From: an uncultured Oscillospiraceae bacterium
GTDB lineage: Bacteria; Bacillota; Clostridia; Oscillospirales; Acutalibacteraceae
Length of the DNA stretch: 64,000 nucleotides
Reading direction: 5' to 3'
Assembly: GCA_900546265.1 (NCBI GenBank)
Contig: URCA01000007.1
Span: forward strand, 72,890 to 136,889
In this document: positions 25,208 to 33,893 of the stretch, in pieces
Layout: every line of letters begins with the position of its first letter
Numbering within the stretch: the stretch's first letter is position 1
Notes under the pieces: model-generated
What the model was told of the DNA's origin: nothing
The model's input: the letters and a program-made list of their open reading frames with translations, nothing else
Database searches by the model: none
Made by a program: the position numbers and the translations under genes

Positions 25208-27472
25208 TCAGCCTTCCGGCGCCTTGGTGGTCGTGGCGGCGGGGGTGCTGGTGGTGGCCGGGACGCTGGTGGTGGTCGCGCCGGCCTGAGTGGTACCCGC
25301 CGGCGGGTTGGCGGCGGGAGAGCCGCCGCCATGGACGTTGCAGGTGCCGGGGATGTTGTCGCTCTTATACACACCAGTCGCTTTGGGGCAGCCGGCGGTG
25401 GCGATGAGGCCGGTCTGGGTGCAATACTGCAGCTCTTGGGTGTTGCCCTTCTTGTCGAAGGATTTCGGCTCCAGGCCTTTATGCAGGGCCTTCATAGCCT
25501 GGCTCCACAGCTTTTTGGCATACAGGGTCTGGGAGCTGTTGAGGCTCTTATTATAGTCGTAGCCGAACCAGGAGGCCCCCACGTAGTAAGCGGTGCCGCC
25601 GCAGAAATACACGTCCTTATCGTCGCTGGTGGTACCGGTTTTGCCGAAGACCTCCCACCCCTTCCACTGGTTGCCGACACCGTTGTAGCCGGTGCCCTTG
25701 GTGATAACCTGCTGGAGGATGCGGTTCATAACGTAGGCGGTGCCCTCGTCAATGGTCTGGATGTTCTGGGGGCCCTTTTGGAGCAGGATCTCCTTTTCAC
25801 CGCCGGAGGCGGCACGGCTGACCTCGTAATAGGTATAGGGCTTGTTGTATTGGCCCCCGCCGCCATACACGGCGTAGGCGGCGGCCATATCCCGGGCATA
25901 CACGCCATCGGTCAGGCCGCCCAGGCCCATGGGGGCCAGGTCGATGTCCGAGACGATGCCCCGGTCGGTGGACCGGGATTTGACCAGGGTGGACAGATGC
26001 AGGGTGTTGGTGGCGAAATCAAAGGCCTTTTGCGGGGTGAGCTTCTCCACCACGCGGACAGCCACGGTGTTCAGGGATTCCTGCACGGCGTAGTTGAGCA
26101 GCACATTGCCGTTATCCGCGGCCTTTTTGCGGTAGTTGACCGGCCACTTCTTTCCGTTTACTTCCTTGAGCCAGGCGTCCCGCTCCAGGGAGGAGTAGTG
26201 AATCACATTATAGAAGATACCGGGGCCGTAGACGGACACCGGTTTCATGGAGGAGCCGGGCTGCCGCTTGGACTGGGTGGATCGGTTGAGCACCCGGTCG
26301 GCGGTTTTCTCCCCACGGCCGCCGACGGTGGCCACCACACGGCCGGAATAATCCATAATGAAGATAGCGGCCTGGGGATCCTCTTTATCCTTGGCGATGG
26401 ATTTGGGGAAGTTCTTTTCGTTGGCGTAAATTTCCTCCACGGCCTTCTGCTGGGCGGGCTTTTCTGCGGAGCGGATGGTCAGGCCGCCGTGATACACCAT
26501 GTTCTGGGCCATGCGGTAGGTATAGCCCTTGACATCCATGAGATCCGCGATGACGTCCTCCACAAGCAAATCCATGTAGTAGTCTTCCACGGCGGCGTGC
26601 TTGAGGCCGTTTTTAAAGTGCAGCTCCTCGCCGCGCGCCTGCTTATACTCTTCCTCGGTGATAAATTCCAGCTCATACATCTTCTGGAGCACCAGGCGCT
26701 GCCGGGCGCGGATGTTTTCGGGGCGGGTATACGGGTTGTATTTGCTGGGGTTCTGGGTAATGCTGGCGATGACGGCCGCCTCGGCAATGGACAAATCCCT
26801 CACGTCCTTGCCGAAATAATACTGCGCGCCCGCGCCCACGCCCACGATGTCACCGGTCAGGGGCAGGTTGTTCAGGTACGCCTCCAGGATTTCCGGCTTG
26901 GTATAATAATTCTTCTCCATCTCGATGGCGCGGAGAATCTCGGTGATTTTCCGCTCGATGCTGTGATCGTCGTCCTGGGTGGTGATTTTAATCAGCTGCT
27001 GGGTGATGGTGGATCCGCCGTATTCGGTGGAGCTGAAGTGGAAAATCAGATTGGCGAAGGCGGAAATCGTCCGCTTCCAGTCCACGCCGTAATGATCGTA
27101 AAACCGTTCGTCCTCGATAGCGACCACGGCGTCCTTCATGCACTTGGGAATCTCATCCCCGTCCACCCAAATGCTGTTGGTACCCTTGAGCTGCTGGAAC
27201 ACTTCCCATTCGCCCTTGTCGTTCTGCACCTCCACGGTGGTGGTGGCCTTCATGGACATCTGGCCCAGCTCAGTGGGAATGCCGTCGTTATCCTTGAAGT
27301 TGATCATCACGTACACGACCATCACGCAGCCCACCATGGTGGCGGTGATCACGCCGATGAGCAGGATGGTCATCAGGCACTTGAAGACGGCGGAGACAGC
27401 CTTCAGGGTATGGCGCACGGCGGGTTTTTTCATCACGGCGCGCCATTTTCCGGATTTGCGGGAATCAGCCAT
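25208..27472 (-). CDS. Penicillin-binding protein 1A, bifunctional class A
   Basis: A 754-residue peptidoglycan synthase. Short cytoplasmic basic region, one helix (about 33-57), a GT51 glycosyltransferase domain (EDERFYDHYGVDW with the catalytic Glu, GGSTITQQL, RKITEILRAIEMEKNY), then a transpeptidase domain with PGSSMKP (catalytic Ser about residue 407), SLN and KTGTT (about 611). The C-terminus is a Thr/Ala/Pro-rich tail, probably in the wall. It polymerises and cross-links glycan strands. It is the only gene of its unit, with a clear promoter upstream. Confidence 0.96.
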   Translation of the reverse strand: MADSRKSGKWRAVMKKPAVRHTLKAVSAVFKCLMTILLIGVITATMVGCVMVVYVMINFKDNDGIPTELGQMSMKATTTVEVQNDKGEWEVFQQLKGTNSIWVDGDEIPKCMKDAVVAIEDERFYDHYGVDWKRTISAFANLIFHFSSTEYGGSTITQQLIKITTQDDDHSIERKITEILRAIEMEKNYYTKPEILEAYLNNLPLTGDIVGVGAGAQYYFGKDVRDLSIAEAAVIASITQNPSKYNPYTRPENIRARQRLVLQKMYELEFITEEEYKQARGEELHFKNGLKHAAVEDYYMDLLVEDVIADLMDVKGYTYRMAQNMVYHGGLTIRSAEKPAQQKAVEEIYANEKNFPKSIAKDKEDPQAAIFIMDYSGRVVATVGGRGEKTADRVLNRSTQSKRQPGSSMKPVSVYGPGIFYNVIHYSSLERDAWLKEVNGKKWPVNYRKKAADNGNVLLNYAVQESLNTVAVRVVEKLTPQKAFDFATNTLHLSTLVKSRSTDRGIVSDIDLAPMGLGGLTDGVYARDMAAAYAVYGGGGQYNKPYTYYEVSRAASGGEKEILLQKGPQNIQTIDEGTAYVMNRILQQVITKGTGYNGVGNQWKGWEVFGKTGTTSDDKDVYFCGGTAYYVGASWFGYDYNKSLNSSQTLYAKKLWSQAMKALHKGLEPKSFDKKGNTQELQYCTQTGLIATAGCPKATGVYKSDNIPGTCNVHGGGSPAANPPAGTTQAGATTTSVPATTSTPAATTTKAPEG

Positions 27473-27578
27473 CTGTCTTGCCTCCTTACTCCTTAAAATA
27501 CCGGGGGACCCGGCGGTATGTTACGGCGGGCGCGAACCCGCCGCACGGACTGGCCGAGGAAACATTTGGTCTTTCCCT

Positions 27579-27607
27579 ATCTTATAGCACCGCAAGGAAA
27601 AAGTCAA
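27579..27607 (-). promoter_or_regulatory. SigA promoter of PBP1A gene
   Basis: On the minus strand: TTGACT (27602-27607), 17-bp spacer, TAAGAT (27579-27584). The leader that follows contains a GGCGGG/CCCGCC hairpin near 27524-27541. Confidence 0.65.
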
Positions 27608-27675
27608 ATATCAAAACTGTAAGAGTTTCGGCCCCTACGGATACAGCTTCGTAACCTTTTTGAGAAAGCGTCCCT

Positions 27676-27705
27676 GGATATTTTGCCCCAGATTGGGAAA
27701 GAATA
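27676..27705 (+). promoter_or_regulatory. Possible forespore (SigF/SigG) promoter
   Basis: GGATA (27676-27680), 15-bp spacer, GGAAAGAATA (27696-27705). The -10 fits the SigF pattern GGnrAnAnTw and the -35 is close to SigF/SigG consensus. It precedes a BofC-like gene, a sporulation-associated family. Tentative, because such matches arise by chance. A GCGGCC/GGCCGC hairpin follows in the leader. Confidence 0.35.
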
Positions 27706-27785
27706 GTAGGTGCAGAGAACTTTTTTATCAAAACAAAAGGCAGGCGGCCGGTTCCGGCCGCTCCGCCTGAGAAGGATGTGCTGGC

Positions 27786-28103
27786 ATGAAAACGATACAT
27801 CGCCGTCTGACCATATTGATTGCCGCGGCCGCGCTGTCCCTGGGCGCCATCACCACCCTGCTGCTCGTGGGGGCGCGGGGGCCCGCCGATCCGGCGTCGT
27901 CCACCTCGGTGCAGGCACTGTACACCATCGGGCAGTACGAGGGACAGGTGGCAGTATTCCTGGCGGGGCAGTCCCGGCCGGATCAGGTATTCGACGTCTA
28001 TGTCGCCAGCCTGCCCGCCGAGGAGCAGGAGAGGCTGCACCAGGGAATCCCAGTATACGACGACAAGGAGCTGCAGCGACTGCTGGAGGATTACACCAGC
28101 TGA
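27786..28103 (+). CDS. BofC C-terminal domain-like exported protein
   Basis: A 105-residue protein with an N-terminal signal or anchor (about 8-30) and an outside domain. YTIGQYEGQVAVFLAGQ, then SLPAEEQERLHQGIPV and ELQRLLEDYTS match the BofC C-terminal domain pattern (LPxxxxxxLxxGIxV...EL..LLEDY.S). BofC in Bacillus delays forespore-to-mother-cell signalling by restraining SpoIVB. Here the N-terminal BofC domain is absent, so a short clostridial form. GAAGGATGTG-type ribosome site. Confidence 0.7.
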   Translation: MKTIHRRLTILIAAAALSLGAITTLLLVGARGPADPASSTSVQALYTIGQYEGQVAVFLAGQSRPDQVFDVYVASLPAEEQERLHQGIPVYDDKELQRLLEDYTS

Positions 28104-28118
28104 GGATCGGCGCGCCCG

Positions 28119-28949
28119 TCATTCAGCCGGGGGATGGGACTGGCGGTAGCCGGTGGGAGTCTCGCCAGTCAGCCGGCGGAACACCTTGGAGAAATACAGC
28201 TGATCCTCATACCCCACGGCGTGGGCGATGCTTTTAACGGACAGGTTGCTGCTCGAAAGCATGGCGCAGGCGCTCTGCACGCGGAAGCGGGCCAGGTATT
28301 CGTTGGGGGAAACGGCCAGGAACCGGTGGAACAGCCGGTACAGGTGGGTGCGGCTGATGCCGAGATGGGCGGCGATATCCTCCACCGACAGCGGGCGGTG
28401 GTACCGGGTGGTGATGAACTGCAGGGCGCTCTGCACATAGCCATAGCCGTCGTCCATCGGCCGATCGGGCGGGAATTTCTCCATATAGGTGCTCAGCAGC
28501 ACATGGAGATAGCCAGTGGCCCGGGCTTGGTGGTACTCCTTATGGCCGTCCCCGGCAGCGAGAATCCGGCGGTAAAGCGGCTCCATCTCCTCCCGGGGAA
28601 GGGGCGGGGCCACGGGACCGCGGGAGGAGAAGCCGGTCTGCCTCAGGAGGGCGGCGGCCTCGCTGCCGCAGAAGTCCACCCAGATGTATTCCCAAGGATC
28701 GGCGGGGTCGGGGGCGTAGCGGATAATGGCCTGGGGCCGCACCAGGAAGGTGCCGCCGGTTTCCACCGGGTAAGCCCTGCCGTTTTCCTCGAACACGCCC
28801 CGGCCCCGCAGGACATAGTGCAGGATATAAATTTCCCGCATGCCGGGGCCGAAGCTATGCAGATCGGCGCAGTCCTGGGTGTTGCCGCTCAGATAGGTGA
28901 CGGGATAGACATTACGGGCCCAGCCGGGGGCATTTATCAGCTCCATCAT
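28119..28949 (-). CDS. AraC family regulator of alpha-galactosidase
   Basis: A 276-residue regulator with an N-terminal cupin sensor (about 30-115; HYVLRGRGVFEENGRAYPV, GGTFLVRPQAI) and a C-terminal double HTH (about 170-268; SVEDIAAHLGISRTHLYRLFHR, SIAHAVGYEDQLYFSKVFRR). It resembles the RafR/MsmR group that controls alpha-galactoside use. It is divergent from the alpha-galactosidase gene, its likely target. It converges on the BofC-like gene with only 15 bp between stops and no clear terminator. Confidence 0.93.
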   Translation of the reverse strand: MMELINAPGWARNVYPVTYLSGNTQDCADLHSFGPGMREIYILHYVLRGRGVFEENGRAYPVETGGTFLVRPQAIIRYAPDPADPWEYIWVDFCGSEAAALLRQTGFSSRGPVAPPLPREEMEPLYRRILAAGDGHKEYHQARATGYLHVLLSTYMEKFPPDRPMDDGYGYVQSALQFITTRYHRPLSVEDIAAHLGISRTHLYRLFHRFLAVSPNEYLARFRVQSACAMLSSSNLSVKSIAHAVGYEDQLYFSKVFRRLTGETPTGYRQSHPPAE

Positions 28950-29116
28950 GACGACTCATCCTTTCCGCCGAGGCATGGTGTCGGGGGATTATGGTACGAT
29001 ATTCCATATGGTGGGAACAATAAGAGATAGAAAACCCGAGGCTTCCGTGATAGAATGAACCCGATCGGTCACCCGTCCGCGGGGGATCAGACTAACGAGG
29101 AAACGGGGTCAGAATC

Positions 29117-30241
29117 ATGGTCAAGAATTTACCGGCGCTGGGCTTCAACACATGGAACACCTTCGGCGAGAATATCAACGAGCAGCTGGTGCGCGACACG
29201 GCGGACGCCATGGCAGCCACCGGCCTGCGGGACGCGGGGTACACCTATCTGGTCATCGACGACTGCTGGGCGGAAAAGGAACGGGACGACAGCCACCGGC
29301 TGGTGCCCAGTCATGAAAAGTTCCCCTCCAGCATGAAGGCGCTGGCCGATTATGTTCACAGCAAGGGGCTGAAGTTCGGCATGTATTCCTGCGCCGGCAA
29401 CCAGACCTGCGCGGGCTATCCATCCAGCTTCGAGTATGAGTTCATCGACGCGGCCACCTTCGCCTCGTGGGGCGTGGATTTTCTGAAATACGACTTTTGC
29501 AACCGGCCCGCTCACGTGCCGGGGCACATCCTGTACAAGCGCATGGGCGCGGCGCTGGCGAACTGCGGGCGGGACATTCTGTTCAGCGCGTGCAGCTGGG
29601 GCGCGGAGGACACCAAGAGCTGGATCAAAACCACCGGCGCGGGTATGTGGCGTTCCACCGGGGACATCGTCGACAACTGGGAATCCATCAAGTCCCTGTT
29701 CAACCAACAGGTGGACATCCAGGCCTACAACGGGACCGGCTGCTTTAACGACATGGACATGCTGGTGGTCGGCATGGGCGGCGCCGGCAACGTGGGCATG
29801 GGCGGCTGCACCTTCGAGGAGTACCGCACCCATTTCACGCTGTGGGCGATGCTCAATTCCCCGCTGATGATCGGCTGCGACATCCGGAACATCCGCCAGG
29901 AGTCCCTGGATATCCTGACCAACGCCGACGTGCTGGCCGTCAATCAGGATCCCGCCTGCCGTCAGCCCTACATCATTTCGGGCGGCGCCGACACCCCGGT
30001 CATCGTCAAGCTGCTGGAGGGCGGCGACTTCGCCATCGGCATGTTCAACATGACGGACGAGGTGCGCGGCCCGCAGTTTACCCTGGCGGACATGGGACTG
30101 GGCCGCGTGTGCGGCAAAACCCTGGAGATGCGGGAACTTTGGAGCGGCAAGACCGCCACGCCGCAGGATTACCTGTATCGCGAGGTCATCCAGCCCCACG
30201 ACTGCCGGATCTTCCGCGCCCGCGTCGTCGACGCCCGCTAG
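29117..30241 (+). CDS. Alpha-galactosidase, GH27
   Basis: A 374-residue cytoplasmic retaining glycosidase that releases terminal alpha-galactose from raffinose-type sugars. The GH27 features are clear: LGFNTWNTFGENI, YLVIDDCWAE, the nucleophile Asp in DFLKYDFCN (about residue 124-126) and the acid/base Asp in CFNDMDMLVVG (about 212). A short C-terminal beta domain follows. No signal peptide, so it acts on imported oligosaccharides. A small zinc-ribbon gene starts one base after its stop codon. Confidence 0.96.
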   Translation: MVKNLPALGFNTWNTFGENINEQLVRDTADAMAATGLRDAGYTYLVIDDCWAEKERDDSHRLVPSHEKFPSSMKALADYVHSKGLKFGMYSCAGNQTCAGYPSSFEYEFIDAATFASWGVDFLKYDFCNRPAHVPGHILYKRMGAALANCGRDILFSACSWGAEDTKSWIKTTGAGMWRSTGDIVDNWESIKSLFNQQVDIQAYNGTGCFNDMDMLVVGMGGAGNVGMGGCTFEEYRTHFTLWAMLNSPLMIGCDIRNIRQESLDILTNADVLAVNQDPACRQPYIISGGADTPVIVKLLEGGDFAIGMFNMTDEVRGPQFTLADMGLGRVCGKTLEMRELWSGKTATPQDYLYREVIQPHDCRIFRARVVDAR

Positions 30242-30242
30242 G

Positions 30243-30437
30243 ATGGACACGTGCTATCAGTGCGGCCGCCGGCTGACGGCCGACGAAATCGGCGCCCATA
30301 AAAAGCTGGTCAACCGGGGGGCGGAGACGTTTTTGTGCAAGGCCTGTCTGGCGGCGAAATTTCGGGTCAGCGAGGCGCTGATCGACGAAAAAATCCGGCA
30401 GTTCAAGGCCATGGGCTGCACCCTGTTCGCCCCATAA
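30243..30437 (+). CDS. Small zinc-ribbon-like protein
   Basis: A 64-residue protein with CYQCGRRL and CKACLAAKF, a four-Cys pattern (CxxC-n26-CxxC) that should bind one zinc. A helical tail follows (ALIDEKIRQFKAMGC). It starts one base after the alpha-galactosidase stop, so it is co-translated. Function not known; similar short proteins occur in Clostridia without an assigned role. Confidence 0.75.
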   Translation: MDTCYQCGRRLTADEIGAHKKLVNRGAETFLCKACLAAKFRVSEALIDEKIRQFKAMGCTLFAP

Positions 30438-30482
30438 GCGTACTGCGCTTATCATACCGGATTCCGCGGGGAAAAGCAAGGT

Positions 30483-30534
30483 CTGTCAAAGAAGGAGGAT
30501 TCAAGCGAGGGCTTGAATCCTCCTTCTTTGACAG
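30483..30534. repeat. Perfect 24-bp inverted repeat
   Basis: Arms 30483-30506 and 30511-30534 are exact complements (CTGTCAAAGAAGGAGGATTC...), separated by GAGG, and carry no T-run. It could be a terminator of the alpha-galactosidase unit that relies on stem strength, a small mobile palindrome, or part of the control of the AT-rich lipoprotein gene whose promoter begins 11 bp later. Confidence 0.7.
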
Positions 30535-30544
30535 GCGGCATGTG

Positions 30545-30573
30545 TTTATTACGCCCTCATCTTGTGCTATAAT
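30545..30573 (+). promoter_or_regulatory. Promoter of the AT-rich lipoprotein gene
   Basis: TTTATT (30545-30550), 17-bp spacer, TATAAT (30568-30573) with extended TGC before it. It is followed by an about 85-base AT-rich leader. Confidence 0.65.
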
Positions 30574-30664
30574 GAAATTATAAATATTGCTTGTTCATAT
30601 TTGGCAGATTTTCTCATTTGATTTGATTGTAACCTGCGAATTCAAATTAGCAAAGGTGATTATA

Positions 30665-31141
30665 TTGAAAACGATTAAAAATATTCTAGTTTTCGCACTT
30701 TGCATTTTGATGTCGATTGTGCTTGGCTCTTGTTCACTAATTCATACCGTAATAGATTATAACGAAACGGCAACAGCTTATAATAAAGTTATTAAGACAT
30801 GGACGGTCATGTATGAAGGATGGATGACCTTTCACAATGAATATTCTGAAAAAATAGAATGGATGATTAAAAAAATAGAAGCATCCAATAGTGCCGAGGA
30901 TTTTCGGGATGAAGCAGAACTGCTTTATAATGACAGCATAAAAATGATAAATGAAATACTTACAGAGGTCTCAGAACTCATTGACGCTTTTGAAAACATT
31001 GACGGTAATAAATTATTAAAGCAGGATAGAGACAACTATCACAAAGGCTTGCAGGATCTTAAGGATTATAAAGAATCTATGGAAAACTGCTTGCATCGAG
31101 CAGAAGCATTAAAGAGTTTAATCGATAAATTAAGAGAATAA
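30665..31141 (+). CDS. Coiled-coil lipoprotein, AT-rich
   Basis: A 158-residue predicted lipoprotein with TTG start at 30665, set by AAAGGTGAT just upstream; the ATG at 30587 lacks a ribosome site and would bury the signal peptide. Signal peptide about 1-22 with lipobox VLGSC. The mature part is helical and charged, with heptad-like stretches (EKIEWMIKKIEA, EMINEILTEV-like, LDKLRE end), suggesting a coiled coil. Base composition is far more AT-rich than both neighbours, a sign of horizontal origin. No family recognised. Confidence 0.72.
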   Translation: MKTIKNILVFALCILMSIVLGSCSLIHTVIDYNETATAYNKVIKTWTVMYEGWMTFHNEYSEKIEWMIKKIEASNSAEDFRDEAELLYNDSIKMINEILTEVSELIDAFENIDGNKLLKQDRDNYHKGLQDLKDYKESMENCLHRAEALKSLIDKLRE

Positions 31142-31171
31142 ATGCTTGCCGGAGCTTTTGCGCTGGCATAC

Positions 31172-31208
31172 CACGATGGCATAGGCGATTCTCATCTATG
31201 CCATCGTG
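31172..31208. repeat. 13-bp hairpin after the lipoprotein gene
   Basis: CACGATGGCATAG (31172-31184) pairs perfectly with CTATGCCATCGTG (31196-31208); no T-run follows. It may add to termination or be a remnant palindrome. Confidence 0.55.
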
Positions 31209-31255
31209 TTGCATCATTTTCGTGTGTGATAAGCTTTGTTCGTCCATTCGGACAT

Positions 31256-31320
31256 GACCTCCTTTGGTTCTTGGTGCGGTGGCGTTACCCGTTCCCTTTT
31301 TACCAAAGGAGGTCTTTTTT
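31256..31320 (+). terminator. Long-loop terminator
   Basis: GACCTCCTTTGGT (31256-31268) pairs with ACCAAAGGAGGTC (31302-31314), followed by TTTTTT. The 33-base loop is unusually long, and the descending arm carries an AAGGAGG sequence. Confidence 0.7.
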
Positions 31321-31385
31321 ACCCTAATCAACGCTATTGCTTTTTCTCCCTCTACCGGCTTAGCCGGTGGTTGCCTTGCTAAAGC

Positions 31386-31419
31386 AAGGCCTGGAACGAA
31401 TGCATCCGTTCCAGGCCTT
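31386..31419 (-). terminator. Hairpin at the end of the HtrA gene
   Basis: AAGGCCTGGAACG (31386-31398) with CGTTCCAGGCCTT (31407-31419), 11 bp after the HtrA stop on the minus strand. A second hairpin GCCTTGC-TAAA-GCAAGGC (31373-31390) overlaps it. Confidence 0.7.
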
Positions 31420-31429
31420 ATCGGCTTAT

Positions 31430-32734
31430 TTAGATGCCGCTGCCTTGCGCGGCGGAGGCGTTGGCGTCCCGGAGGGTCAGGGTGAGGGGCAGCTGCCGGT
31501 TGCCTCGGAGAACGACCACGGCGAGCTGGTCGCCCACGCTGCGGCCTTGCAGGGCCGCGTTGTAGTCGCTCATCGAGTCGATATCCTTCCCATCGATGGA
31601 AAGAAGCAGGTCGCCCGACTGGAAGCCGTCGGTATTGGTGGTCACTTCATAGACATAGACACCAGTGCGGCTGACGCGGTACTGCATAGCGGTGGCCTCG
31701 TCAGTCAGGTCAATGGGGGTGAAGCCAGTATCCACGCGGCCGGAGACATAGCCCTGGCTGATAAGCTGTTCGATGACGGGCTTGGCGGTGTTTATCGGGA
31801 TGGCGAAGCCCAGGCCTTCCACGCCTTCCTTGGCGTATTTCGCGTTGACGACGCCGACAAGCTCCCCATTGCTGTTGAACAGGCCGCCACCGGAGTTGCC
31901 GGGGTTGATGGCCGCGTTGGTCTGCAGCAGGGTCATGGTTTGATTATCGATGGTGACTTCCCGGCTCAGGGCGCTGATGATGCCGCTGGTGACGGTGCCG
32001 CCCAGCTCGCCCAGGGGGTTGCCGATGGCAACCGCGGTTTCGCCCACGACCAGGTCGTCGGAGCTGCCCAGCACCGCGGGGGTCAGGCCGCTGGCCTCGA
32101 TTTTGAGAACGGCCAGGTCGGTATCGGGATCGGTGCCCACCAGATTGGCGGCGTAGGACTTACCGTCCCGGGTGCGCACGGTGATGCTGTCCGCGCCGGC
32201 GACAACGTGATTGTTGGTGACGATATAGCCGTCGGCCGACAGGATGACGCCGCTGCCCGCGCTCTGGCTGACCCGCTGACCGCCGTAAAAGCTGCTCGAC
32301 ACGGTTTCGGTGTTGATTTCCACCACCGAATCGGCAGCTTTGGCGGCCACCTCAGCCACCGAGAGACTGCCCTTATTGGTGTTGTTGGAGACCGACTGAT
32401 AGAAAACGGGCTGGCCGCCCGAGGCGCCGGAGGACGAGGCGGTACTGTTCAGCCGGCTGGCGAGATAACCGCCGCCGAAGCCGCAGCCCAGGGAGAAGAC
32501 CATGCAGGCGGCCATTACGGCGGCAAAAGCGCCTTTGCGGCGGTCGCGGCGGGGCTTCTCACGGGGCGCCGGCGGTTGCGGGGCCGCGGCCCAGGGAACA
32601 TAGGCGGCGGGCGGGGGAGCCGGGGATTCCGACTGCGGATTGTCGGCGGAGGCGGTTTCCACGCGGGTCCATCCGGTTTGGACGGTATTATCGGGCTGGT
32701 TATCCGGGCCGATAGGCTGATAGGGATTATACAT
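31430..32734 (-). CDS. HtrA/DegP-like S1C serine protease with PDZ domain
   Basis: A 434-residue membrane-anchored quality-control protease. A Pro-rich cytoplasmic region (1-66) precedes one helix (about 68-92). The trypsin-like domain has His in TNNHVVAG (about 176), Asp in DPDTDLAVLK (about 206) and Ser in NPGNSGGGLF (about 280). One PDZ domain follows (about 330-425; GVYVYEVTTNTDGFQSGDLLLSIDGKDI). It degrades misfolded exported proteins. AAAGGAGG ribosome site. Single-gene unit. Confidence 0.96.
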   Translation of the reverse strand: MYNPYQPIGPDNQPDNTVQTGWTRVETASADNPQSESPAPPPAAYVPWAAAPQPPAPREKPRRDRRKGAFAAVMAACMVFSLGCGFGGGYLASRLNSTASSSGASGGQPVFYQSVSNNTNKGSLSVAEVAAKAADSVVEINTETVSSSFYGGQRVSQSAGSGVILSADGYIVTNNHVVAGADSITVRTRDGKSYAANLVGTDPDTDLAVLKIEASGLTPAVLGSSDDLVVGETAVAIGNPLGELGGTVTSGIISALSREVTIDNQTMTLLQTNAAINPGNSGGGLFNSNGELVGVVNAKYAKEGVEGLGFAIPINTAKPVIEQLISQGYVSGRVDTGFTPIDLTDEATAMQYRVSRTGVYVYEVTTNTDGFQSGDLLLSIDGKDIDSMSDYNAALQGRSVGDQLAVVVLRGNRQLPLTLTLRDANASAAQGSGI

Positions 32735-32891
32735 AAGGGTTTCCTCCTTTTTGTTGTTAACCAGGTGGGGGGAAGTATCCCCTCGTCATGGTTTTAGTAT
32801 AGGCCCCTTATGTGTCGGTTGGTTGGAGAAGAATGAGGAATTTTTTAAATAAGCTGTGACAAAAATATGTCCTGCGCCATGATTTGGTCAT

Positions 32892-32923
32892 AAAAAAGCG
32901 AGCGGGTTACCGCTCGCTTTTTT
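32892..32923 (-). terminator. Terminator of the glycosyltransferase operon
   Basis: Perfect 14-bp stem AAAAAAGCGAGCGG (32892-32905) with its complement (32910-32923), eight bases after the GT2 stop. Confidence 0.9.
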
Positions 32924-32930
32924 GTACGTG

Positions 32931-33875
32931 TTAATCCTTACCCTGCCGCCGGCGCATGCTTTCCAGCAGCTGCAGACGGAATTCATATTCCCGCTTTTCC
33001 TTTTTAATAATGGCGTCCAGAACCATGCCGTTGAAAAAAGCCATGAGAGCGGCAACCATTACAAAGCCGCAGACGATGAGCGTCGGGAAATTCGGGACCA
33101 GTCCGGTCCGGATATAGGGAACTAAAACTACCGGTATGAACACGAGAGCATCGATAACCGTCAGTACAGCGGCAAGAACCGTGAAAAAATGAAAAGGCCT
33201 GTAATTTCTCCATAGATCGAATATGGTTTTCAGTACGGACAAGCCGTCGGAAATCGTATTGAGCTTGGATACACTGCCCTGAGGCCTGTCCCGATAATCA
33301 ATAACGACGTTGTCCACCGACATATTTTTGTCCACCGCATGAATGCTCATTTCGGTTTCGATTTCAAAGCCGCGGGACAGCACGGGAAAGCTTTTGACAA
33401 ACTGGAAGCTGAAAGCGCGATAGCCGGTCATAATGTCCTTGATTCTGCTTGAAAACAACGCGTTGATGCTGGAACGAACCAGACGGTTTCCCATGTTATG
33501 AAACGGCCGCTTATTTTCCGTGAAATACGTAGAAGACAGACGGTCGCCGACCACCATATCAACCTGTTTGTTCAACACCAAATCCGCCATTTCTCTGGCG
33601 TTTTCAGCCGGATACGTATCGTCGCCGTCTACCATAATATAGCAAGCGGCATCAATTTCTCGAAACATGCGGCGAATGACATTACCTTTGCCTTGCTGAT
33701 ATTCATGACACACAACCGCACCCGCTGCTTCCGCGATTTTATCCGTATGATCGGAGGAATTGTTGTCATAGACGTAAATGACAGCTTCCGGCAGAACCTT
33801 CTTGAAATCGGTGACAACTTTTTCAATTGTTTGGCTTTCGTTATAGCAGGGAATTAAAACAGCGATTGTATCCAT
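32931..33875 (-). CDS. GT2 glycosyltransferase, DPM1/GtrB-like
   Basis: A 314-residue family 2 glycosyltransferase. The catalytic domain (1-220) shows AVLIPCYNES, YDNNSSD, and the metal-binding DGDDTYP. Two C-terminal helices (about 232-290) are like polyprenyl-phosphate sugar transferases, so it probably loads a sugar onto a lipid carrier in the membrane. It is the second gene after the DUF6020 membrane protein (18-bp gap), suggesting that the pair attaches or decorates a surface glycan. Confidence 0.9.
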   Translation of the reverse strand: MDTIAVLIPCYNESQTIEKVVTDFKKVLPEAVIYVYDNNSSDHTDKIAEAAGAVVCHEYQQGKGNVIRRMFREIDAACYIMVDGDDTYPAENAREMADLVLNKQVDMVVGDRLSSTYFTENKRPFHNMGNRLVRSSINALFSSRIKDIMTGYRAFSFQFVKSFPVLSRGFEIETEMSIHAVDKNMSVDNVVIDYRDRPQGSVSKLNTISDGLSVLKTIFDLWRNYRPFHFFTVLAAVLTVIDALVFIPVVLVPYIRTGLVPNFPTLIVCGFVMVAALMAFFNGMVLDAIIKKEKREYEFRLQLLESMRRRQGKD

Positions 33876-33893
33876 AAAGATTTCCTTTCACGG

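Noticed and set aside
25199..27496. A 765-codon open frame on the plus strand opposite PBP1A
   Set aside because: It is the antisense of a clearly coding PBP1A gene, has no ribosome site, and its His/Gly-rich text is typical of reverse-strand GC-rich coding DNA.
31172..31419. A transposable element between the lipoprotein and HtrA genes
   Set aside because: Several hairpins occur here but there is no transposase gene, no matching terminal repeats and no target duplication that I can see.
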